A stretch of 36,390 nucleotides of DNA, taken from Verrucomicrobiia bacterium (lineage in GTDB: Bacteria > Verrucomicrobiota > Verrucomicrobiia > Chthoniobacterales > UBA6821). The position numbers and the translations under genes are program-made. Shown here in pieces: positions 8,279 to 14,908 of the stretch (position 1 is the stretch's first letter; each line of letters starts with the position of its first letter). The notes under the pieces are model-generated. The model made no database searches, had not been told where the DNA came from, and saw only the letters and a list, made by a program, of their open reading frames with translations. The stretch is from assembly GCA_026398175.1 (NCBI GenBank), contig JAPLTJ010000151.1, forward strand, positions 1 through 36,390. Reading direction: 5' to 3'.

Positions 8279-9021
8279 GATTAAAATTAACGATCGCCTA
8301 TGATGGTTCTCATTTTGCTGGCTGGCAGAGTCAAAGCCATGGCAACACCATTCAAGACGCCATTGAAAAAGCCTTCGTCGAGATTGTGGGTCATCGCATT
8401 GTTCTGCATGGTGCAGGTCGCACCGATGCTGGGGTTCATGCTCTAGCTCAAGTTGCTCATGCCAATATTGGTGACATCACGGGAAAAATGAGAGATCCGC
8501 AACGTTGGCTCACGGCCCTCAATGCCTCACTGTCACCAACGTTGCGTGTCTTAAAAATTCAACGTGTTTCTGAAAAATTCCATGCTCGATTTTCAGCTAA
8601 GAGCAAAACGTACCGCTATCTTATTTGGAATGACACGCTCTTGCCTCCACTCCTGCATCAACGTGCCTGGCAGCTGCACGGCCCCATCGATATCGCTCTT
8701 TTAAAAAAATGCGCCAAGGCGATCACAGGCACTCATGATTTCCGTAGCTTTACCGCAAGGTCAGGAGCCGCTCGTGAAAATACGACACGCACGCTTCACT
8801 CCGTTCAAATCATACGACGTGGTAAAGAAGTGCGGCTTACATTTAGCGGAAATGGATTTCTCTATCACATGGTTCGCATGCTTGTCGGAGCGATGATCCG
8901 AGTTGCTCAAGGAAAAATGTCTTATCAAGAATTTCTGGAGCGCCTCCATGAAAAAAAGCTGCCTAAGGCTCCGTTCACGGCTCCAGCCTGTGGACTTTAC
9001 TTGATGAAAATTAGTTATTAG
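8275..9021 (+). CDS. truA: tRNA pseudouridine(38-40) synthase TruA
   Basis: Isomerises uridines 38-40 in the tRNA anticodon arm to pseudouridine; cytoplasmic. The 248 residues show IAYDGSHFAGWQSQ (7-20) and the catalytic Asp51 in GAGRTDAGVHALAQVAH. A central FHARFSAKSKTYRYLI and a C-terminal GNGFLYHMVRMLVGAMIRVA are also present, all diagnostic. The GTG start at 8275 overlaps the preceding Fic gene stop, and GTG gives the family N-terminus (MRLKLTIAYDG). No ribosome-binding site is seen; coupling to fic may substitute. Confidence 0.95.
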   Translation: MRLKLTIAYDGSHFAGWQSQSHGNTIQDAIEKAFVEIVGHRIVLHGAGRTDAGVHALAQVAHANIGDITGKMRDPQRWLTALNASLSPTLRVLKIQRVSEKFHARFSAKSKTYRYLIWNDTLLPPLLHQRAWQLHGPIDIALLKKCAKAITGTHDFRSFTARSGAARENTTRTLHSVQIIRRGKEVRLTFSGNGFLYHMVRMLVGAMIRVAQGKMSYQEFLERLHEKKLPKAPFTAPACGLYLMKISY

Positions 9022-9080
9022 GTCAGTTGGCAGAAAATTTAAAACGACACGTATTACGAAAGAAAAATCTTCTTCACTTC

Positions 9081-9096
9081 GTTATTTTAAAATAAC
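9081..9096. promoter_or_regulatory. 16-bp perfect palindrome upstream of the amidase gene
   Basis: GTTATTTTAAAATAAC is self-complementary and ends 13 bases before the ATG at 9110. It could be an operator or chance in AT-rich DNA; nothing else supports a regulatory role. Confidence 0.25.
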
Positions 9097-9109
9097 ATTA
9101 CCTTTTCTA

Positions 9110-10120
9110 ATGAACCAGCGAGCTGAACATAACTGCGAACTGCCAACTGCCAACCGCCAACTAACTACCAATGGAACATTGGTAGTTTTACTCATTCTCC
9201 TTTGCGGATTTTTTGCGCAGGCTCATGCAGAACTAACAGACGCTGAAAAGCGCGCCGCGTTTTTAAAAAGCCAGTCTTCTGCCACTGCCTCAACCTCTCC
9301 TCACAAAAAGAAGCATCACTCTAATTCCTCTTCCAGCTCTTCTTCCAAAAAACATCATTCTGCTTCATCGACAACAACGCAGCATCACCGAAAACATTCT
9401 TCCACCAGCACTCATCATGCTGTCACTCCCAGCTCGGACACGAGCCACGATGTGATTATTCCCATCAATCCCTCCACTAAAAATGCCACTGCTCCTATTA
9501 CGATTGAAAAGTCCGGTATTCTAAAAGATCAAGGATTGCAGCCCATGCCAACACCATTGCCTCATAAAACAACTGGTTGGTGGATCTTTAAACATGATGA
9601 GACCACGGGCTATTCGTACAGCTACTTAACACCAGCTATCCGTCGAGCTATTGATCAAGCCCATGTCCGTCGCGGCCGCTGGAAATATATTGTCGTGCAC
9701 AACAGCGGATCACGTGTCGGAAACGCTCGAATTTTTGATGTTTATCATCGTCGCGTCCGTCACATGGTGAATGGACTGGCCTATCACTTTGTCATTGGCA
9801 ATGGACATGGCTCTGGAAATGGTCAAATCGAAGTTGGTCATCGCTGGACCGCTCAGCTCAATGGCGGCCATGTTGCGAGTGATTATTTGAACGACATCGC
9901 CCTTGGCATCTGCCTTGTTGGTGATTACAACCGCGATGTGCCAAACAAGGCCCAGATCATTGCCCTCAATGAACTCATCACCTACTTGAGATATCGCGTC
10001 GGTCGTGTTCAAGGAAAAGAATCGATTGTCAAAGCTCACAAAGAAATTAATCCACGGCCGACTGACTGCCCTGGTCGTTACTTCCCCTATGGATGGATGC
10101 ATCGGCAGTTTGATAAATAG
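9110..10120 (+). CDS. Secreted N-acetylmuramoyl-L-alanine amidase (amidase_2/PGRP fold)
   Basis: Zinc amidase that would cut between muramic acid and L-alanine in peptidoglycan, outside the inner membrane. LVVLLILLCGFFAQAHA (24-40) is a signal sequence with a likely cut after AHA. Residues ~55-115 are a Ser/His/Lys/Thr-rich linker. The catalytic domain runs ~185-330 with zinc ligands His197 (VVHNSG), His310 (VKAHKE) and Cys320 (RPTDCPG), and Tyr225 (LAYHFVIG) as in T7 lysozyme. The first 23 residues are odd: ELPTANRQLTTN comes from tandem AACTGCCA-like words, so the true start may be TTG 9179, which begins exactly at the hydrophobic core. It is monocistronic, separated from truA by 88 bases. 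Confidence 0.88.
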   Translation: MNQRAEHNCELPTANRQLTTNGTLVVLLILLCGFFAQAHAELTDAEKRAAFLKSQSSATASTSPHKKKHHSNSSSSSSSKKHHSASSTTTQHHRKHSSTSTHHAVTPSSDTSHDVIIPINPSTKNATAPITIEKSGILKDQGLQPMPTPLPHKTTGWWIFKHDETTGYSYSYLTPAIRRAIDQAHVRRGRWKYIVVHNSGSRVGNARIFDVYHRRVRHMVNGLAYHFVIGNGHGSGNGQIEVGHRWTAQLNGGHVASDYLNDIALGICLVGDYNRDVPNKAQIIALNELITYLRYRVGRVQGKESIVKAHKEINPRPTDCPGRYFPYGWMHRQFDK

Positions 10121-10129
10121 AAAAATTTC

Positions 10130-10276
10130 ATTCACAGGGATGGAAGCAATGAAAGGGATAAAAGAAAGTTTTTAAAAAGCGAAATAAAGATTTAAAAAAT
10201 ACGGATAAAAATTATTGGATCTAATTCAAAAAATAAAATTTTTCTTATCCCTTCCATCGCTTCCATCCCTGTGAAT
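10130..10276. repeat. Palindromic element, family R1, copy B
   Basis: The left arm at 10130-10163 and right arm at 10244-10276 are inverted, imperfect copies of the R1 termini (CACAGGGATGGAAGCAAT against CGCTTCCATCCCTGTG). It fills the gap between the amidase stop and the epimerase start. Confidence 0.85.
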
Positions 10277-10299
10277 CTCTTCTTTTCCCTTTCAATACA

Positions 10300-11166
10300 A
10301 TGATCCTCGGAATCACTGGCGCCACCGGCTTCGTAGGCCATCACGTTGAAAAGGCGGCACAAGCACGCGGGGATACGGTTATTCGTTTTTCGCGGCACCC
10401 TAAAAAAGGAGATCTCTTTTTTAGCACGTCCACTGCTCCTCGCCTTCATGGCTGCGAAGGAATCGTGCACCTCGCAGGAGAATCGATCTTCGGCCTCTGG
10501 ACTCCTTCCAAGCGTCGCAAAATTTTGGAGAGTCGTCGCCAAGGAACGCGCCGTCTTGTGGAGGGAATCGCAAATGCACGCTTAAGACCACGAGTCTTAG
10601 TCTGCGCCTCAGGTATCGGCTACTATGGAGATCGAGGAGAGAGAGAGCTTGATGAGTCATCATCTCAGGGCAAAGGTTTTCTTGCTGACGTTGTTCATGC
10701 CTGGGAGCAGGAAGCACTCCAAGCAGAACACTATGGAGTCCGTGTTGTCTGTCTCCGTTTTGGATTGGTCTTGGGAAACGATGGCGGTTTTTTGAAAAAA
10801 GCAGTTCCTTTTTTTCGTCGCAGACTAGGCACCCAGCTGGGTAGCGGAACACAATGGATGTCCTGCATCCATGTGGAAGACCTAACTCAGATGATTTTGT
10901 GGTGCCTGCAGGAAGAAAAATTAAGCGGCATCATCAATGCTGTCATGCCCACCCCTATCACCAACAAAGATTTCACCCAAACTCTCGCACAAGCAGTGCA
11001 TCGTCCAGCATTTTTAAAAGCTCCAGCGTGGCTCCTTCGTTTTTTACTCGGAGACTTTTCACGCTTGTTGCTCGATAGTCAGCGTGTCTTACCAAAACGC
11101 GCGATGGAAGCAGGATTTCAATGGCAATATCCGACGGTTGAAGAGGCTCTTATCGCTTCGCGATAG
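10300..11166 (+). CDS. TIGR01777-family NAD(P)-binding epimerase-like protein (YfcH type)
   Basis: Short-chain-dehydrogenase-related protein of the TIGR01777 family; the substrate is unknown. The 288 residues have the nucleotide-binding GITGATGFVGHHV (4-16), GIVHLAGESIFGLWTPSKRR (typical HLAGE segment) and VCASGIGYYGDRGE. They also have VVCLRFGLVLGNDGG and the C-terminal DUF1731 region (PAWLLRFLLGDFSRLLLDSQ then RVLPKRAMEAGFQW), all in order. The start ATG at 10300 places the glycine-rich loop at the N-terminus as expected. It follows element R1 copy B by 23 bases with a pyrimidine-rich leader and no Shine-Dalgarno sequence. It converges on the permease gene at 11641. Confidence 0.9.
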   Translation: MILGITGATGFVGHHVEKAAQARGDTVIRFSRHPKKGDLFFSTSTAPRLHGCEGIVHLAGESIFGLWTPSKRRKILESRRQGTRRLVEGIANARLRPRVLVCASGIGYYGDRGERELDESSSQGKGFLADVVHAWEQEALQAEHYGVRVVCLRFGLVLGNDGGFLKKAVPFFRRRLGTQLGSGTQWMSCIHVEDLTQMILWCLQEEKLSGIINAVMPTPITNKDFTQTLAQAVHRPAFLKAPAWLLRFLLGDFSRLLLDSQRVLPKRAMEAGFQWQYPTVEEALIASR

Positions 11167-11605
11167 TTTAAGTTACCAGTTGAAGTTTAAGTTTCGACTT
11201 TTGCCGCAAGGCAGCAAAAAGATTTTCTTAATAAAATTCTTTGTATCCGTTCACTGAGCAAAAAGGCGTGTTCATTTTTGAGCAAACAATCGCTACACCC
11301 AAGATGTCATTCCAGCGGACGCTGGTACGTCATTCCTGCGAAGGCAGGAACCAGACGGCTGTGGATCTTTGTTTTTGCTTTCGTAAAAGTGGCATGATGT
11401 TGCAAAGAGAAGAAATGCTTTCTTTAAAAAAAGAAGTGAGACTTTATTTTAGAGGATCATCAATTCTGCATCGACAGTCGCTGGAATGACGTTATTTTTT
11501 TATGAAAACAACAATTACGTTATTCTGTCAGCATCCGCTCAGAAACTGACCAGCGAAGTGAACGGGTATAATTCTTTGCTTCAACTTCAACTAGTAACTT
11601 CAACT
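11167..11605. other. Gene-free stretch between convergent genes, built of repeats
   Basis: The stretch is framed by inverted copies of an AAGTTACCAGTTGAAGTT-like word (11170-11191 and 11579-11601). A small stem (CTTTTGC 11198-11204 with GCAAAAAG 11214-11221) follows the epimerase gene and may be a weak terminator. The R2 dispersed repeat occupies 11306-11490. No convincing ORF is seen. Confidence 0.6.
11306..11490. repeat. Dispersed GTCATTCC repeat, family R2, copy 1
   Basis: Begins GTCATTCCAGCGGACGCTGG, followed by CGTCATTCCTGCGAAGGCAG, and ends CGCTGGAATGAC in inverted orientation. Interior bases 11351-11384 (ACGGCTGTGGATCTTTG...) match the reverse complement of 28741-28775 in copy 2. Such GTCATTCC hairpins are common dispersed intergenic repeats in many bacteria. 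Confidence 0.85.
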
Positions 11606-11640
11606 GCTGCTTTATAGCGGCTTCGCTGCTATAAAGCAGC
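11606..11640 (-). terminator. 13-bp perfect hairpin directly after the permease stop
   Basis: GCTGCTTTATAGC (11606-11618) pairs perfectly with 11628-11640 around a 9-base loop. The stem abuts the TGA of the minus-strand permease gene (11641-11643). No T-run follows, so it would act as a transcript-stabilising or factor-assisted end rather than a classical intrinsic terminator. Confidence 0.45.
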
Positions 11641-13143
11641 TCAGTGCCCGAAGTCTTCATCAAACCCATGTATGACATCCTCATCCCGATACTTCTTACA
11701 GAATTCCACAAAGCGAGTGCTCGTAATAAAAATGTAGAAAACGGCAGCAATGAAGCCTAATAAAACTAAGTTTTGAGAACAGGCATAAACGAGCCACAGA
11801 AAAATAATGAAAGGCGAGATCAATACCAACAGAACAGCAATGTTAACTTTTTTAGTGAGTTGGATAATTCCATAAACAAACATGAGCGCCATAATAGAAA
11901 CATTCAGCATCGCTAGATTATAATGAGGAAGCGTATTGATGACAAAACTGAGTACGACAAAAACAACGCATCCTAAAAAACGTGTTTTTGGTTTTAACGC
12001 TCCCATGCTTACTGGGGCTGCCATATAACCAATCACGTGATACCCAGTCACGATCAACATCAACGAGGCCCAGCTTTGAGAATTCCAAAGCACAAGCGCC
12101 ACTAGCCCCCAGTTAATAAAAAGCGAACGGCGGCAGAGATTGTAAATCGGATTGAGTTTAGCAATGGTCCATTTAGGCATTTGCCCCTCAACAGCCATCG
12201 CATAGAACATTCGAGAGGAAGCTCCAAGATAGGCATATCCTGTTCCTGAGGGACTCACAACGCTGTCCGCCATCAAGAGCAACACTAAAAAGTTGAGCCC
12301 AAGCAAGAGCGCTAAATTAATTAAAGGAGAATGAAAATTGAGTGAACTCCATCCAACTCCCGTTAAAAGGCCATGGGGCACGGCTCCCATAAAGGAAAGC
12401 TGCAGAGCCATGTAAACAAACATCACCAGACCAACAGAAATAATAATAGATAAGGGAACATTCCGTTTTGGATTTTCAATCTCACTAGCAAAAGCAACGG
12501 TTAATTGAAATCCATTGTAAGAATAAATGAGACCAGCCCCAACAATGGCTGTCAGCGCTGATCCGATGCCATACATGGTATTGGAGAGTAGCGTGAAATT
12601 GCTTTTGTCAAAATGAGCAATCAATAAAATGACAATCGAAAATAAAGGGGTGAATATTTTTAATGCGGTGATGGTGTTATTGACTTTAGCCAGCAACCTG
12701 ACGCCATAAAAATTGATGACCAAATAGAGAAACAAAATCCCTGAGGCAAATAATTTTCCGCGAAGAGTCAATCCCCCATCCGTCATGAGGTCACTGTTTT
12801 TCAGACAAGCTGATAGATACTCGGTCGTGGCTTGTGCTTCCGTAGCCACGGTCACCATCACGCCAAACCAATTAGCAAAAGCAAAGGGCATTCCAAAAAC
12901 AGCATTGTGGGATAGGGCGCTCGAACGAGAAGTCGCGCCCCGGACCGGATAAACCGAGACGACTTGCGATAAACAAAGCCCAACGGATACAATCAGCAGC
13001 GCCGCTAAGCCCCATGCTAAAAAGGAATAATTACCTGCTAATTGAGCATTGAGCTGGGCGCTGAACAACCAGCCAGAGCCGATCATAGCGGTTGTGCCTA
13101 ACGTGACTGCGCTAAAAAGAGAGATTTTTTTTGATTTATTCAC
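11641..13143 (-). CDS. APC-superfamily amino acid permease (downstream paralogue)
   Basis: Inner-membrane amino acid/polyamine transporter with about 12 hydrophobic segments in 500 residues. The family helix-1 motif appears as GTTAMIGSGWLFSAQ, and helix 6 follows a conserved AFASEIENPKRNVPLSIIIS. It is strikingly similar to the gene at 13358-14863 over the whole length (for example PVRGATSRSS and MVTVATEAQATTEYLSAC), so the two arose by tandem duplication. The start is unusual: the only plausible codon is GTG at 13143, lying inside the GTGAAT end of palindromic element R1 copy C. The paralogue has six extra N-terminal residues. The cytoplasmic N-terminus therefore seems to have been rewritten by the element. 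Substrate unknown. Confidence 0.88.
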   Translation of the reverse strand: MNKSKKISLFSAVTLGTTAMIGSGWLFSAQLNAQLAGNYSFLAWGLAALLIVSVGLCLSQVVSVYPVRGATSRSSALSHNAVFGMPFAFANWFGVMVTVATEAQATTEYLSACLKNSDLMTDGGLTLRGKLFASGILFLYLVINFYGVRLLAKVNNTITALKIFTPLFSIVILLIAHFDKSNFTLLSNTMYGIGSALTAIVGAGLIYSYNGFQLTVAFASEIENPKRNVPLSIIISVGLVMFVYMALQLSFMGAVPHGLLTGVGWSSLNFHSPLINLALLLGLNFLVLLLMADSVVSPSGTGYAYLGASSRMFYAMAVEGQMPKWTIAKLNPIYNLCRRSLFINWGLVALVLWNSQSWASLMLIVTGYHVIGYMAAPVSMGALKPKTRFLGCVVFVVLSFVINTLPHYNLAMLNVSIMALMFVYGIIQLTKKVNIAVLLVLISPFIIFLWLVYACSQNLVLLGFIAAVFYIFITSTRFVEFCKKYRDEDVIHGFDEDFGH

Positions 13144-13341
13144 AGGGATGGAAGCGATGGAAGGGATGATGAAAAAGACTGTAGGCTATAGCCTGTAGGC
13201 TGTAGGTCAAGGCAAAGCCGTTGGCAAAAAGAAAATTTTTAACTCATTTTGTTCACCTGATTTTTTGGTTTATGTTTTGATCTGAAATTTCCTATAGCCT
13301 ACAGTCTATAGCCTCTCTTGATCCCTTCCATCCCTGTGAAT
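13138..13341. repeat. Palindromic element, family R1, copy C, with nested TAGCCTGTAGG words
   Basis: The left arm at 13138-13170 (CACAGGGATGGAAGCGATGG) and the shortened right arm at 13320-13341 (CCTTCCATCCCTGTGAAT) are inverted copies of R1. The interior carries short tandem words such as CTGTAGGCTATAGCC (13179-13206) and their inverse CCTATAGCCTACAG (13289 on), also seen at 23911-23939. The left arm overlaps the first codons of the permease at 11641-13143. Confidence 0.8.
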
Positions 13342-13357
13342 CTCTTTTCTGAGATCC

Positions 13358-14863
13358 TCAATGCGTCAAATCTTCTTCGAGTGACATTGTTTCTGTCCGA
13401 TGCTTTTTACAGAATTGAACGTAGCCTTTGCTTGTAGTCATCCAATAGAACAGAATCGAAACCGCACTGATGTAGAAAATATTTTGATAAACGTAGATCA
13501 GCCAGAGATAAACCATCATTGGTGTAATGAGTCCTAAAAGAGTTGTGAATTGAACTTTCTTTCTCAACTGCACTCCTCCATAAAAAGCCATCAAAACCAT
13601 AAGAGAGAGATTCATCATCACCAGATCGTGAACTGGCACAGTGGTCATTAAAAGTCCTAAAAGAATAAAAATGATACATCCAAAAAAACGGGTCTTCGGT
13701 TTGATTCCTCCCATGCTAATAGGAGCTGCCATATAACCAATGATCTGATATCCCGTTACAATCAACATGAGCGAAGCCCAGCTTTGCGAGTTCCAGAGCA
13801 CTACGGTAACAATCACCCAATTGATGATCAAGGAACGTCGGCATAAATTATAAACCGGATTGAGTTTAGCGATACACCATTTTGGCACCTGTCCCTCTGC
13901 GGCCATGGCATAAAACATGCGTGAGCAAGCTCCAAGGTAAGCGTATCCTGTTCCAGAGGGGCTCAAGACACTATCAGCCATGAGAAGCAGGACTAAAAAG
14001 TTAAGACCTAACAAAATTGCTAAATTAATCAAAGGGGAATGAAAATTGAGCGAACTCCATCCTGTCGCTAAAAGGTTATGTGGAACAGCTCCCATAAAGG
14101 AAAGCTGCAGAGCCATGTAAACAAACATGACTAGCCCAACAGAAATGATAATCGATAATGGAACGTTCCGTTTTGGATTCTCAATCTCACTGGCAAAGGC
14201 AACCGCTAATTGAAAACCATTGTAAGCATAAATGAGTCCAGCTCCAACAATCGCTGTCAAGGCTGAGCCCAAGCCATACACAACATTAGTGGGCAAACTA
14301 AAATTGCTTTTATCAAAATGAGCAATGAATAAGACCGTGATAGCAAAAAGAGGAGTGAAAACCTTCAGTGCCGTCACCGTGTTATTAATTTTTGCTAATA
14401 CTTTGACTCCATAAAAATTGACAGCCAAGTAGACAAACAAAATTGCTGAGGCAAATAATTTTCCATGAAGCGACAATCCTGTATCCGTCATGAATCCGAT
14501 ATTTTTGACACATGCTGATAGATATTCTGTCGTTGCTTGCGCTTCGGTTGCGACCGTCACCATTAAACCAAACCAAGCAGCAAAAGAAAACGGCATTCCG
14601 AAAATAGCATTATGAGACAAAATACTAGAACGAGAGGTCGCCCCGCGCACGGGATAAACGGCGACAACCTGAGAGAAACAAAGCCCAATACCTATCACCA
14701 GTAGACCTGCTAACATCCATGCTAAAAATCCATAATTCCCAGCCAATCGCGCATTGAGTTGAGCACTAAAGAGCCACCCAGAGCCAATCATGGCCGTGAC
14801 ACCTAACGTTACGGCACTAAAGAGCGAGATTTTTTTGTGTTCTTGATTTTGTTGTGAGGTCAT
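13358..14863 (-). CDS. APC-superfamily amino acid permease (upstream paralogue)
   Basis: Inner-membrane amino acid transporter, 501 residues, about 12 hydrophobic helices. The helix-1 motif is GVTAMIGSGWLFSAQLNARL, and AFASEIENPKRNVPLSIIIS is conserved before the next helix. The ATG start at 14863 (MTSQQNQEHKKISLF) looks native, unlike that of the downstream copy. It lies 45 bases after topB and 214 bases before the second permease, in the same orientation, so the set may be one transcription unit. The two copies differ mainly in the C-terminal third, which hints at different substrates. I cannot name the substrate; the nearest likeness I recall is permeases of intracellular bacteria such as Coxiella and Legionella. 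Confidence 0.9.
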   Translation of the reverse strand: MTSQQNQEHKKISLFSAVTLGVTAMIGSGWLFSAQLNARLAGNYGFLAWMLAGLLVIGIGLCFSQVVAVYPVRGATSRSSILSHNAIFGMPFSFAAWFGLMVTVATEAQATTEYLSACVKNIGFMTDTGLSLHGKLFASAILFVYLAVNFYGVKVLAKINNTVTALKVFTPLFAITVLFIAHFDKSNFSLPTNVVYGLGSALTAIVGAGLIYAYNGFQLAVAFASEIENPKRNVPLSIIISVGLVMFVYMALQLSFMGAVPHNLLATGWSSLNFHSPLINLAILLGLNFLVLLLMADSVLSPSGTGYAYLGACSRMFYAMAAEGQVPKWCIAKLNPVYNLCRRSLIINWVIVTVVLWNSQSWASLMLIVTGYQIIGYMAAPISMGGIKPKTRFFGCIIFILLGLLMTTVPVHDLVMMNLSLMVLMAFYGGVQLRKKVQFTTLLGLITPMMVYLWLIYVYQNIFYISAVSILFYWMTTSKGYVQFCKKHRTETMSLEEDLTH

Positions 14864-14908
14864 GGGCGCTAAGGGTGAAGAGTGAAAATGAAAGGGTAAA
14901 GAAATTTT

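Noticed and set aside
9710-10135. 141-codon open frame on the minus strand opposite the amidase gene
   Set aside because: It lies entirely antisense to a well-supported amidase domain, has no recognisable motif, and its 3' region only mirrors conserved codons.
11241-11489. 82-codon open frame in the gap between the epimerase and permease genes
   Set aside because: It is read through the GTCATTCC dispersed repeat; the product has no family resemblance and no start context.
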